This document shows, in pieces, positions 34,298 to 44,390 of a stretch of DNA of 64,000 bases. Position 1 is the stretch's first letter. Each line of letters starts with the position of its first letter. Made by a program: the position numbers and the translations under genes. Location of the stretch: the NCBI GenBank assembly GCA_018873225.1, contig JAEILZ010000009.1, positions 859,501-923,500 on the forward strand, read 5' to 3'. Source of the DNA: [Phialemoniopsis] sp. UDSM-2020. Its lineage: Eukaryota > Ascomycota > Sordariomycetes > Thyridiales > Thyridiaceae. The notes under the pieces were generated by a model. That model did no database searches. It was given only the letters and a program-made list of their open reading frames with translations, and had not been told where the DNA came from.

Positions 34298-34757
34298 ATG
34301 CAGCCATCAAGGTGCGACCGATCCCCTCTACAAACTCTCAGGCCCTTCCATTCCCTACAACTCTGAAGCATACTGACAATTGATTCCCTCGCGGTGCAGA
34401 ATACTACGGGCCTCCGGCCACGGCGAGCGACCCAACATCACCGGGTTCAGCATGCGAAACTTTGCCGAGGCCGCCGGCCAGCCCAGATACGATCCTTGGG
34501 AGCGAGCGTCAGTCCTATTCCCCTTTCGCCACAGAGACTCCCTGCGGCAGTGAATGAGGACGTGGACGAGGATGCTAACATCTCGAAACAGTGAGGCATG
34601 GCGGTACCAGGGCGTCTTCACGAGGTTCAACCGGTTCAAGCGTGCCTTCCCCGGCCTGGGCATCGCGACGGTGGCATTCGCGGGCTACTGCGCCTACGAG
34701 CACTTCTTCCTCAAGGACGAGCACCACGGCGAGGGTCACGGTGACGCCCACCACTAG
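34298..34757 (+). CDS. Mitochondrial complex I subunit NDUFB3 (B12) homologue
   Basis: Family role: a small single-span accessory subunit of the membrane arm of NADH:ubiquinone oxidoreductase. Seen: three exons, 34298-34311, 34400-34507 and 34592-34757, giving 95 residues. The signature is RYDPWERAEAWRYQGVFTRF followed by a hydrophobic span around GLGIATVAFAGYCAYEHFFL and a His-rich end (EHHGEGHGDAHH). The first coding exon is just 14 nt; it was placed from an ATG with a GT donor in the right phase and is less certain than the rest. The gene is divergent from CAF1. After the UAG the frame stays open for 130 codons to 35150, without features of this family. Confidence 0.82.
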
Positions 34758-35297
34758 AAAGGGTGCAGGGCAGGTGGAGGAAGAATTGTACATATTAGAA
34801 GGCTCGATATCCAGCAATTGAAAGAGACGGATTGTACGAGAACGAACTCACTGTGGGGATCTCCGGAAAGGGTGGCGATCTTTGCAATTGTTCACGCGCG
34901 TGGCGAGCGACCATCTGCTCAACATGTTGGCATCTCCGACGGCAATCTGCAACAGGTATTGTGTATCTCTCCGCGGTTCATTCCACCAGTAGTTGCCAGG
35001 GATTTGCACAGATTTCAACGAAATACCGCCAAAGGCCGCTCCATAGGAATCCCATCTGTCTTCTCGACAATCTATGCGAAAGCTACACTATCTTTCAACT
35101 CTGGTATCTCATATCTAGCCATTCCCGCAGGATCTTGTGACCCTCTGTAACGTCATATGAATGCCCAAGGCCATCTAGACCGTTGAATCAATCTATAGTC
35201 ATGCAACATCACCCCATTCCATGCCATGCTTCACTCGTGAGGGCGTATCGTAAATCGGGAAGAACAAAAACGCCAGAATCATGCAGCAGTCCCCCGT
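34758..35297. other. Convergent 3' region between NDUFB3 and a coiled-coil gene
   Basis: 540 bp between convergent stops. The plus-strand frame in register with NDUFB3 is open from 34758 to UAA at 35148-35150 (130 codons). The translation has no recognised motif and is treated as probable 3' UTR. Confidence 0.5.
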
Positions 35298-36884
35298 CTA
35301 ATAGTCCAGCCCGACGCCGTTGGCCAGATCCAGCGCCCCCTCCACCGCGTTCTCCAGCTGTCCGACCCGCTGCTTGAGCTGCTTGTTCTCGTCGCGCAGC
35401 AAGCTCACCGTGTCCCACGCCACGCTCGCGTCGCGGCCCTGGCAGTTCCGGCACCCGTCACTACCACCGTACTCGCCGTCCTGCACACCCGCGCCCGTGA
35501 CGTTCTTAACCAGCTTCTGCAGCGCGTTGAGCGGCGGCGTCGCCGCCACCTTCTGGCTCTTGACCGGCTGGGGCGTCGTCTGCGTCGACCCCAGCGCCGC
35601 GACGCGCGGGTGCGACACGGGTGTGGTCTCGATAGCGCCGCCCTCAAAGTTACCGACGGCGCTCGTCGGGCTACGCGACCGCGAGAAGACGCTCTCGCCC
35701 TCGACGCTATCCTCGTCCGTGTCGTAGCTGCCGTCGCTCTTGCGCCACTTGCGCTTGTGCACGTCGTCCTCGACGCCCAAGTCCTCCGAGACCATCGAGC
35801 CCTCGGAGAGGAGGGGCAGGGCAACGGCCAGGCCCTTCTCGCGCATCTGGCGCTGCTCCTCGGCGCGCGCCTTCTTCTCGGCCGTCAGCTCGGCGACGAG
35901 GGCCTGCATCGCCTGCTCATGCTCGGCGGCCTTGCGGGCCATGCCCTCGAGCTGCATCTTGAGGTGCTGCGCGCGCGTGTTGGCCTCCTCTAGCTCCTCC
36001 CTCTGCGCGTCCCTATCCGCCTGGAGGTCGTGCATGGCCACCGTTCGCTCCCGGTAGGCGTGCTGCATCTTGGTCAGCACGCCCGTCGCATTGGCCTGCA
36101 GATTCTTGAACGCCGCCGGCGAGAATGTGTCGCGCTCTGTGGGCGCGCCCTGGGGGAATAGCGCCGTCTCGATGTTCAGGTCGAGTAGCTCGTCACTAAA
36201 CGTCGGGCTCACGGGCGACTGCGTGAGCCGCGACAAGGTGGCAGACATGGAGGATGTGAGGAAGGAGAACCGGGACTTTGCTGATGCTGGCGTCGGTGTC
36301 ATCGAGTCGGCCGTCGCGCTGGACATGCCCTTGCCTTGCTTGGTTGGCGTTCCATCTGGTGACAGGTTTCTGCTCGCAGGTGGTGGTGATCGTGACCCCG
36401 GAGTCGCACGCTCCGCCCGGGATGGGCTCCCCGTAGGCGTGCCTGAGAACCATCCGGCTAAACCTCCCTTCCCCCCATCTGTTCCTCTGGTGCTCCTCCT
36501 CGAGTCACCGGTGAACGACATGTCTTCTGATGCCGGCCTCGGCTCCTCGCGGCGGACAGGTGACGTGGATCTGCTCCTCAGCACGGCAGGCAGCAAGTTA
36601 GGAAAGGACTGGTGGCGGAGCTGTGAGAAGCTGGGCGAGCGAGAGCCTGCATCCGTATAGCCGCTATGGTACTCTTGTAGGGGAGAGAAGCGACTGTCGT
36701 CGTAGTTGGCGGCGGGGTGGTGATGGTGTCTGGGAAGCTCAGCAGCTAGGTCAGGTCTTGAGAGTCGGTAGTCGGAGGAGCCATGGGTCCTGTAATCCTG
36801 GTAGGATCTTCGCGTCTCCTCAGGAGGGCCAGATGAGTGCGAGTCGTGCCCGCGGGCAGTTGGAGCGGGACCGCCCCTTAGCAT
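35298..36884 (-). CDS. Coiled-coil protein with Ser-rich N-terminus, function unknown
   Basis: Not recognised by name. Seen: a single exon of 528 codons starting MLRGGPAPT. Residues 1 to about 240 are Ser/Arg/Pro-rich with many SP/TP sites. A long predicted coiled coil lies at about 268-350 (FKNLQANATGVLTKMQHAYR onward, Glu/Ala/Gln heptads). An acidic linker with HKRKWRKSDGSYDTDEDSVE follows. The C-terminal 60 residues hold a CRNCQGRDAS motif and a second heptad segment LRDENKQLKQRVGQLENAVE, ending GVGLDY. The CxxC pair plus C-terminal coiled coil looks conserved. A cytoskeletal or septal scaffold is possible but not supported by any motif I know. A promoter of about 1.3 kb separates it from TIF6. 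Confidence 0.75.
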   Translation of the reverse strand: MLRGGPAPTARGHDSHSSGPPEETRRSYQDYRTHGSSDYRLSRPDLAAELPRHHHHPAANYDDSRFSPLQEYHSGYTDAGSRSPSFSQLRHQSFPNLLPAVLRSRSTSPVRREEPRPASEDMSFTGDSRRSTRGTDGGKGGLAGWFSGTPTGSPSRAERATPGSRSPPPASRNLSPDGTPTKQGKGMSSATADSMTPTPASAKSRFSFLTSSMSATLSRLTQSPVSPTFSDELLDLNIETALFPQGAPTERDTFSPAAFKNLQANATGVLTKMQHAYRERTVAMHDLQADRDAQREELEEANTRAQHLKMQLEGMARKAAEHEQAMQALVAELTAEKKARAEEQRQMREKGLAVALPLLSEGSMVSEDLGVEDDVHKRKWRKSDGSYDTDEDSVEGESVFSRSRSPTSAVGNFEGGAIETTPVSHPRVAALGSTQTTPQPVKSQKVAATPPLNALQKLVKNVTGAGVQDGEYGGSDGCRNCQGRDASVAWDTVSLLRDENKQLKQRVGQLENAVEGALDLANGVGLDY

Positions 36885-38190
36885 GATGAATTAATGTTTC
36901 GCGGGTGGGACGAGGGCGATCACCGCCAATACCGAGAGGGGAGACAAGCAACTGGCCGGGGAGAGCCAAACAACAGGGCAAAAGCTGTTGCCTCCAAGTA
37001 TCTCCTTGGTAGAAAGTCGCCCGGCGAGGAACCTGGGCCAGACTTCTCTAGACCGGAGTCGAACCTCTGAAGAGCGAAACCTTGTCTCAAATGCCAGACG
37101 AGGAATGGACCAAAACAGGGTTCCACGCGTCGTAGTCGAAGGGCGAATTCGACTAGGGAGGTACCCAGGCCTGTCTCCCTTCGTGGGATAACAAAGCCGA
37201 ATAAAGAAATTTTTAAAAGAAAAAAGAAATTCAAGCAGGAAAGGCTAGAACATAGACCGAGAAAAATGAAGCCATAGCGAGGAAAGCGTTTATTATCAGC
37301 ATAAACAAAGATGGTGCAGTGAGATGCAGCTTCTCCACCGCGAACCGTCTGTCCTTGTTTTGGTGACCATTTTGACGTACCCGACAGCTGGCTCCCTACA
37401 CAACGGTAAACGTGCGTGGAGAGCTCCGCAATCAGCAAAACAGGGTCCCCTCCAACATCGTTCACCCCCCTGTTCATTGAAGAATTTTAGTGGGGGGGGG
37501 ATCCAGCTCATGGCTGCAGAAGAGAAGAGGCAACCAGACGCCATCATGAGGAAGCTATCCCACGAACGAATAACGATCTCTCCTCTACAAGCGATAGACC
37601 TGTGACTGGTGTTGTAAATTTAGCATACGCACAAGTGTCGCCCTATCCCCTTACACACAGATACACGAAAGCAGCATGCTGTCAAAGGTGCTACGAAAAG
37701 GCACCTGGTTCAGGTGGGGGTTCGCGAGCTCGGGACTGGGCGCTCAGGCTTTCACATGTCAAGGTGCATGAAGCTGGAAACAACGTAGACACTGCTGGCG
37801 AATAGTATATTATGCAGCCTTGGCTGGTGCGCAGTTTGTGGATTTCCGTGGATTTATGGGTAAGAACACATCCCGATACTCCTAAAGAGCAACTCTGTCT
37901 AAGTCTGGTAGTGCAATCCTCTGAACAACCTCTCGTGAAAGGAGTCGGAAAGCTCGGCTCTGTCCATGATGATGTCGCCCAGTGTGCACTACCAGAATGA
38001 AACGCTCAGAGACTCGGAGACTGTGACTCCAGTTCCGCCATGAGACCTACAAAGGCCTACAATCCACGAGAGGGAGGTAGCAACAATCCGAGGCAGACCT
38101 TGCCGTGAAAAACACCACGCTTAGCCCTGCCCACACAGGGACGAAAAAAGACACCGATGCATCGCCGACGGAACCCTCAAGCCAAGCCGC
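36885..38190. other. Intergenic region between coiled-coil gene and TIF6
   Basis: About 1.3 kb. It contains the coiled-coil gene's promoter and the TIF6 3' UTR. A minus-strand frame at 36920-37477 (185 codons) has no motif. A run of G lies near 37491-37500. No gene is supported. Confidence 0.5.
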
Positions 38191-39169
38191 TCAGTAGAAC
38201 GACTCGACCATGGTGTCCTTCATGGTCGTATTGATGTTGCTCGGGCCCTGGCCCTCTCCTAACCTGAAGACGCTCTCGACGACGCTGAGCTCCGTAGCCG
38301 TCGTGTCCAAGCCCGTGACCGCCAGCCAGTCATTGACCACCATTCCGCCGCCGATGACGGCGCTACCGCGGTTGACCGAGCCGGCCACCAGGGGCACCTG
38401 CAGCAAGCTCGACAGCTCGTCCTGGTCCTGGATGCTCGTCTTGGGGTGCACCAGACCGCCCTGGTTTGACAGCGCCATGTACGAGCCAACTAGCACATTG
38501 TCGGCCACCGTCTGCCGGAACACCTCGACGCCGAGCACGTCGGCGATGATCTCCTCCGTCTCGCGCTCCAGGTCAGGGTGGATCAGGGCGATGTGGTCGT
38601 TTGCGACAATGACGTTGCCCAGCGCCGATAGCCTCTCCTCGATCCGCTGTATCTTGACCTCGTCCGGTAGACTATTCCGTAGATGTTGCAGCTCCTGGTC
38701 CGTCGTGCTGGTGGGTACTAGCAGACCTTTCCTGTTTCTGTATTCGGACATTTTTGTCAGCAACCTGAAGACTCCCACTTTGGCTCGTCACCGCGACAGC
38801 ATAATGCGCCTGCGAACGGATCATATCTCGGAATGTCTATAGCTTACCCGGTCGTGAGGCGGCCAACAATGCGGGTGCCGGCGATCGTCGTCCTGCAGAT
38901 GGGGATGACATCCTGGAGTTCGGCCTCGAAGACGGAGTAGAAGTTCTCACTCGCGCCGATGGCGACGAGGGCATATGAGTTTGTAAGAGTAGAAAAGACT
39001 CCAACCCTGCAAAGCAAGCAAGCCGCCCGTCAGCCAAAACGTCCTTCTTCACGGTGGTTTGCTATCATCAAACATCACCCATCTTCATGGTGGGGCACCA
39101 GATTTTGGAGGGGCAATATCGAGGGACCACTTACTCGTTGGAGTTCTCGAACTGGGCACGGACAGCCAT
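38191..39169 (-). CDS. TIF6: Ribosome anti-association factor eIF6 (Tif6)
   Basis: Family role: Tif6 binds the 60S subunit in nucleolus and cytoplasm, is needed for pre-60S maturation and blocks premature joining with 40S. Seen: three exons, 39169-39135, 39006-38848 and 38737-38191, giving 246 residues, the family's exact length. Near-invariant motifs are present throughout: [111 protein letters not shown] and [16 protein letters not shown]. The pentein-fold repeats are intact. Introns are 128 nt and 110 nt; both were placed by phase and by continuity of conserved residues. Confidence 0.97.
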
Positions 39170-40167
39170 GGTCGCGAAGCTCTCGGTGCTCTATTGACTC
39201 GATAGGTTTGTTTGGTGTTGGAAAGAAAGAAGAGAGCTGTGTGGAGGGAGGTGTTGAAAGCTCCGTGTGGTGTGCAGGTGAGGTTGGTGGTGAAGTGGGA
39301 TTGCACAGCTTGTGGTTGTCGTCGGATTTTTAGCACCGATTTTTGCGATTTGAATCTTTCTTGTTAGTGTAGTGGAGCGTCCGCCACGACGTCAGGCAGG
39401 AGCTACTTTGGGGTGCTTATATGAGCAGAGACGTTAAGACTTTGGGGCGGTCTAGCCCAGCCAACGTTGGATCCTTGAAGTCCTTTTTTTCTACGCCTGT
39501 CCCACTCTCTCACTTTTGCCGGAGAAGTTGACTCAATTCCGCATGGGGTTTGGAAGGCGAAGCAAGCCCAGCTTGCGATTAAACTGATTATGACTCAGGG
39601 TTCTCTCATCCATGGTCCCCTATGTTCCCACATTGCGCCACGCCAAGGGTTGTCCGTGACTCCAGTCAGGCAAATCTATGCAGCCTAGTGGCCCTCGCCG
39701 ATATGATTCATTATTACTATTGATGGCAGCCATGCTTGAGTGGGAACACAATTGACAGCTTCATCCACCAACTTCAATTTCTCAGCAATTGGCCAATAAT
39801 CATTCGCTCAAAGCTTTCGACTTTGAAATTGCACGTGTCTGCTCATATCGAGTTGTTGTCGCCCCTCTGTCTACCCGTTGTATGGAAGTGCCATATGTAC
39901 AAAGCCTTCACTCATACCGCTGGAGCAACAGCAAGCCTAGCAAAAGACTGCATTCCGCCTCGCCAATAATGCATAATTCAATCCCACATACAGTCGTCAT
40001 GATAATTCGCTCATGACACTTCAATGCCATCCGCAGAAGATGCCAATCCATTGGAAAAGAAGAAAGAATCCATCTCAACGTATATGCTGCTGTTCATCCA
40101 TGCTAGCCTTGTCCTGAACGCCGCCCAAAACGCATAAACGCCTAGACCTTGACGGTCGACAACTCTC
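39170..40167. other. Intergenic region upstream of TIF6
   Basis: About 1 kb holding the TIF6 promoter and the 3' UTR of the next minus-strand gene. A CACGTG hexamer lies at 39832-39837. No coding sequence is supported. Confidence 0.55.
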
Positions 40168-41959
40168 TCACCGTAACTCCACTGCAGGGAAGAATCGCGG
40201 GCCTGCAAATCCCTTGGCCACGACACCTTGGATATCGATGTTGCCTCTCGGATCATGATGAGGATTCCACATCTTGAGAAGGATAAAGCGACCAGACACC
40301 GGCGGGTCGAAGCGTATCGTGCACTTGTTCTTGTCCTGCTCGATATGAAACTTGGCGTGGGGTGCCAACAATTCTCCGCCAACAGCTCGCACAGCTTCCT
40401 GAGTAGCAAGCCGGGATGCCTCTTCTGCCTCCTCCAGCGTCAACATCCTCCCGCCTCTTCTAAAGTGGTCGTGATCATGGTCAAAGTCGTCGAAGGATGG
40501 ATCATCCATCCTGCTCCAGTCCTCACTGCTATCGCTCTCAAAGGGGAGAGCACCAATCCTATTGGGTGTCCGCCGGCGGAACCTGCTGTGCGGTCGATCC
40601 TCGTTTTCCTCATCGCTACACTCTGTCGTGACCAAGAACGGCGGTGGTGAGGCTGCAAACTCGGACGGTATTTGCGCCCTAGCGTAATCCTCGTCGTCCT
40701 CTACCCCAAGGTTGTAAAGCCGCCGTTGCCGGACCTCAGATCTGGTCCTAACCGTTCCGTCGTCGTTGTGGCGTATCGAGATGACCGGGATCAGGGGCCG
40801 TGGTTCCCTCTCCAAGGACTGGCCCGAAGGATCTCGCGACTGCACATACTGTATCTGATATTGCGCAGTCCGAGTAAGAAGCTCATCCTTATTCATAGAC
40901 ACAAAAACCATGCCCTCCCGGACCCTGATTTCATGTGAGCAAACTACTCTTCAAAGCCGAGGGCGGTGGCCCAACTTACGGTGACGAATAGTTCTTGCCT
41001 GGAGCTTTAATGATGAGTTCCTTCAGACTGAAGACAGTAGCGCCCTGATGCCGCAAAACGATATTACAACGGTTGCCTTTGGTACAGTAAACCGAGTTAT
41101 CGTTCTTCAGAATATTCTCGGCCGCATAAGAAGTGCCTGCTGAGTAGATACCCCCGTCACAGCTGACAATTTCCATGTGGAGCTGTCCAGGTTCTACCTG
41201 CCCGTAGCGACCATACTTTACGGCCTTGACATTAGGGATGAGTCTGTCCGAGTCCAGCTTCCGGCGCTTAGCGCGTCGGGTATCTTCCGCGGGATCTTGA
41301 AGATGCGTGCCTGGGGAAACGGCGGGTGTTGACGCCAGATCCAGGCCCCAGCTGGGGAAATCCAAGTAGTCCGTTTGATGTGGATCAGGACTCTCTGAGC
41401 GGTGGTCTAGTGAACTGTAGAAGCGTGGCAGGTGCGAGTGGCCTGCACCCGAGTTATTGGAAGACGGCATTGTTGGAGTGCTTCGATATAGAACTCTTAG
41501 AGGGGGCAGACCCGAAGTGAGACTCGATGGGCCTGGCAGTGGTTGCTGGTCCCTAGCCCGGGGAGATCTGGAAAACCTTCTCTGCAGGTTCTGGGTCGGC
41601 TCGGAGGACCGGTTGCTATAGGGAGCGGGTGTTGTGCCAGCGTTGCCGTGATACCTCTCGATGACCCGGTACAGTTCGCCAGAGGGGCTCACGTTGGAAG
41701 TCGAAGAGTGGTCATCGAGATCGAGAATAGAGCGTACGAGATCATCGGCTGCTCGGTACTGCCTGTCGCTGAGACGGTGGTTGTTGTCCCCGGACTATAT
41801 ATAGACACGTTCGGGTCAGCTTTCGGGTGGACAGTAGTGAAGGAGCTGAGTAGACGACCCGCAGAGAAGAACTCTGACAACGCCCCTCCGGGACGAAAAG
41901 AAGGAGGTGACTGTAACACAGCGCTTCTATGGCTTCACCGACGCCCATGCACTCACCAT
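40168..41959 (-). CDS. Conserved protein of unknown function with a beta-rich central domain
   Basis: No named family is recognised. Seen: exons 41959-41957, 41794-40980 and 40924-40168, giving 524 residues. Exon 1 is proposed to consist of the ATG alone, followed by GTGAGT; the 162-nt intron ends with a GCTGAC branch motif and TATATATAG. Exon 2 opens SGDNNHRLSDRQYRAADDLV. A Ser/Pro-rich region and an RRAKRRKLDSDR basic stretch precede the likely conserved domain: LHMEIVSCDGGIYSAGTSYA, NSVYCTKGNRCNIVLRHQG, SLKELIIKAPGKNYSSPV, EGMVFVSMNKDELLTRTAQY. This alternation of short hydrophobic strands suggests a beta-sandwich. After an acidic/His-rich insert, the strand-like segment HIEQDKNKCTIRFDPPVSGR and the following FILLKMWNPHHDP appear to complete it. 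The first exon is the weakest part; a frame upstream (to about 42050) is also open but lacks an ATG. Confidence 0.72.
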
Positions 41960-42902
41960 CAAAGGAATCACCAGCTGGTAGACCACTACTCGGTGTGAAA
42001 GGTGGGGTCGGCGGACAGTGCAACCAGGCAAGCGCTTCTCCCGAAGTCCTTATGTACTCGGTAGGTCACCACTGTTCGGTCCGAGGAATTAGATCGTAAG
42101 ATAGAAAGGGTTGAATTGTGATCACGAAGTCTGTAAATCGCAGGGCTTAAAGTGTATCGGATCGGGAGCAGTGGGAAGTGAGAGAGAGGAAGGCGAGCAA
42201 GCCTCCGAGGTCAGTTGACGAACCCTTGGGAAGCTAATAGCGGAGATGGATGGCGGTGGCCTACAGCAGGCCTTGGTTCCGTAATAGAGAGCACAGGGTC
42301 TCTTCAAGGTGCCTGTCGGGCGGGTAAAACAGGGACATGGGTACTTGATAAATTGCTACCGTCTTGATCTCGGTGCTAACTTGGTCAAGGGCGGGTACCA
42401 GTCTAACAATTTTTTTTGCGACAGTCACTACGCGCAATTAATTGCTAGTGCAAAACTTGGATGACCTCATCTCACAGCGAAGGGCCCGCTGGCAGAACGG
42501 CTACTCAAGCGCCTTTCAGCACCGCCAACCACAGGTAGCTCTTAAACAGCACGCCCTGCCAACACCCACTCCCGCGTTAGTCGCCAATCGCGCTGTTTGG
42601 AGCTATTATCCCACAGCCTAACAGATACAGACACTCAGCTTCGACTTGCATCTAGTATCTGGAAAGTAAACAAATCCAACCTCTATTAAAATATCGTTGG
42701 CTGTCTCACTGTTCTGCGCCTGGCATTTCATCTCACACTGCAAGAGCTTCCCGGTTCTCACAGCGACCACAGCTGTTCGGATCGGCAGGTCGCGCCATCT
42801 GCTCACGTGCATTGGATCGTCTCAGGAATATCGTTCAGCTGGAGCAAACAATCTAGCAATCAACAATCTTCATTCTCGCCTCAAATCACCAACAACGCAG
42901 AG
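41960..42902. promoter_or_regulatory. Divergent region between the unknown gene and AOS1
   Basis: About 0.9 kb between opposed start codons. It carries a CACGTG at 42804-42809, about 95 nt upstream of the AOS1 ATG. No gene is supported. Confidence 0.55.
42804..42809. promoter_or_regulatory. E-box CACGTG upstream of AOS1
   Basis: Perfect CACGTG 94-99 nt before the AOS1 start codon, a position compatible with an active promoter element. Binding by the Cbf1-type factor encoded at 27013-27987 is inference. Confidence 0.35.
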
Positions 42903-44390
42903 ATGGACCAGCCTCCGCAAGCTCCTGCTATGCCACAGGACGGTGCTGTCGCTGCCGATGCAACCGCGCCGCCGGCAGATGCACAGCTGAATGGCAATGG
43001 CGTGGGCAACAGCAACGGCGCCGCTCCGGCTGCTGTCGCTAATGGCATCAGCGCCGACGAGATCGCTCTTTACGACCGCCAGATCCGCCTATGGGGAATC
43101 CAGGCGCAAGAGAAGATCCGGAGCGCCAACGTCCTGCTCATCACCATGAAGGGTCTGGCCAACGAGATCGCAAAGAACCTCGTGCTGGCCGGCATAGGCT
43201 CACTCACCGTCGTCGACCACGAGGTCGTCACCGAGGCTGACCAGGGCGCCCAGTTTCTGCTCGCTTCACAAGAGTCCCCAATTGGCAAGAACCGCGCAGA
43301 GGCCGCGAGCGAGCAGATTCGCAAGCTGAATCCAAGAGTCGCCGTACACGTCGATCAGAGCGATATCCGCTCCAAGGGCCCTAGCTACTTTGCTGCGTAT
43401 GACATCGTCATCGCGACCGATCTGGACCCGGACACACTAAACATCATCAACACGGCCACGCGGCTCATGTCCAAGCCTCTCTATGCTACTGGCACTCACG
43501 GCCTCTATGGCTTCATCTTCAACGATCTGATAGAGCACGACTATGTTATCCAGCGCGACATGGGCAACGTGGCTACGGAGCTCAAGCCGGAGACGAGGAC
43601 GCGCTCCGTCATCGGAGTGCAGACCAAGAAGGAGGACGGCAAGGTTATCGAAATGGTCACCAAGAGAGAGCTCTACTCGACGTGGTTCCTCGCGAGCGAC
43701 GCCGCTTCGCTACCGGAGGAGTTCACGAAGTCTCCGCGCCGGCTCAAGGCAGTCACCCCGGCCCTCTCCTGCCTGCGAGCCCTGTGGGACTTTGTCCAGG
43801 TCTACGGCCACATCCCCGGCCACAACCGCGAGGACCTCCAGCAGTTCACGCGGTTTGCGACGACGAAGCACGCGGCGCTCGGCCTGCCCGGCAACACGCT
43901 GCGCTCCGAGTTCCTGCGGAGTTTCCTGCAGAACCTCGGCAGCGAGGTCGCGCCCGTCACGGCGATCCTCGGCGCGCAGCTCGCGCAGGACGTCATCAAC
44001 GTGCTCGGCCACACGCAGCAGCCCATCCAGAACATGGTCATCTTTGACGGCAACACGATGGAGTCGACCATGTACCCGCTCCACCCGGAGGGCCTGCTCG
44101 GCGCGCAGCTGCTCTCCGCCAACGCCGGGCTGACGGTGCCCATGCCCAACGGCGCCGACATGGTGGGCATGCCCACCGACATGACGGGGATGGCAGGGAT
44201 GCCCGACCTGACGAATATGGCCGGTTTGCCCGACATGACGGGCATGGCCGGCATGGCTGACATGGCTAGCCTCGCCGCGGCGGGCGGCCCGGTCATGACC
44301 GACGAGATGCTGCAGCAGGCGGCCATGTACGCGCCTGTTGACATGAGCATGCAGCAGCAGCAGCAGCAGCAGCCGGATGGCACCTCCTGA
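42903..44390 (+). CDS. AOS1: SUMO-activating enzyme subunit Aos1 (SAE1)
   Basis: Family role: Aos1 forms the heterodimeric SUMO E1 with Uba2; it supplies part of the adenylation site but no catalytic cysteine. Seen: one exon, 495 residues, starting MDQPPQAPAMPQ. After an Ala/Asn-rich leader of about 50 residues the ThiF fold begins: ADEIALYDRQIRLWGIQAQE, VLLITMKGLANEIAKNLVLA, GIGSLTVVDHEVVTEADQGA, the usual E1 motifs. A distinctive HGLYGFIFNDL segment and AILGAQLAQDVINVLG complete the core near residue 400. About 80 extra residues follow, with a Met/Gly/Asp repeat and a Gln run; yeast and human Aos1 (about 346 residues) lack them. The first ATG in frame is used; upstream in-frame sequence lacks another ATG. 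Confidence 0.93.
   Translation: MDQPPQAPAMPQDGAVAADATAPPADAQLNGNGVGNSNGAAPAAVANGISADEIALYDRQIRLWGIQAQEKIRSANVLLITMKGLANEIAKNLVLAGIGSLTVVDHEVVTEADQGAQFLLASQESPIGKNRAEAASEQIRKLNPRVAVHVDQSDIRSKGPSYFAAYDIVIATDLDPDTLNIINTATRLMSKPLYATGTHGLYGFIFNDLIEHDYVIQRDMGNVATELKPETRTRSVIGVQTKKEDGKVIEMVTKRELYSTWFLASDAASLPEEFTKSPRRLKAVTPALSCLRALWDFVQVYGHIPGHNREDLQQFTRFATTKHAALGLPGNTLRSEFLRSFLQNLGSEVAPVTAILGAQLAQDVINVLGHTQQPIQNMVIFDGNTMESTMYPLHPEGLLGAQLLSANAGLTVPMPNGADMVGMPTDMTGMAGMPDLTNMAGLPDMTGMAGMADMASLAAAGGPVMTDEMLQQAAMYAPVDMSMQQQQQQQPDGTS
44142..44275 (+). repeat. Met-rich degenerate tandem repeat in the AOS1 C-terminus
   Basis: Codons for ADMVGMPTDMTGMAGMPDL followed by TNMAGLPDMTGMAGMADMA show a degenerate 6-13 residue periodicity (PDMTGMAGM-like). 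The DNA copies differ at synonymous sites, so the repeat is kept at protein level. It is followed by a CAG run at about 44352-44372 encoding Gln. Confidence 0.85.

Noticed and set aside
37055..37065. tRNA-like B box (GGTTCGACTCC) on the minus strand
   Set aside because: No matching A box, acceptor pairing or anticodon arm at the right spacing.
36920..37477. 185-codon minus frame between the coiled-coil gene and TIF6
   Set aside because: No recognisable domain and no ATG context or splice support; treated as intergenic.
41689..41919. Minus-strand frame overlapping the 5' part of the unknown gene as an alternative exon
   Set aside because: Out of register with the downstream coding exon and it crosses the branch and acceptor signals used by the preferred model.
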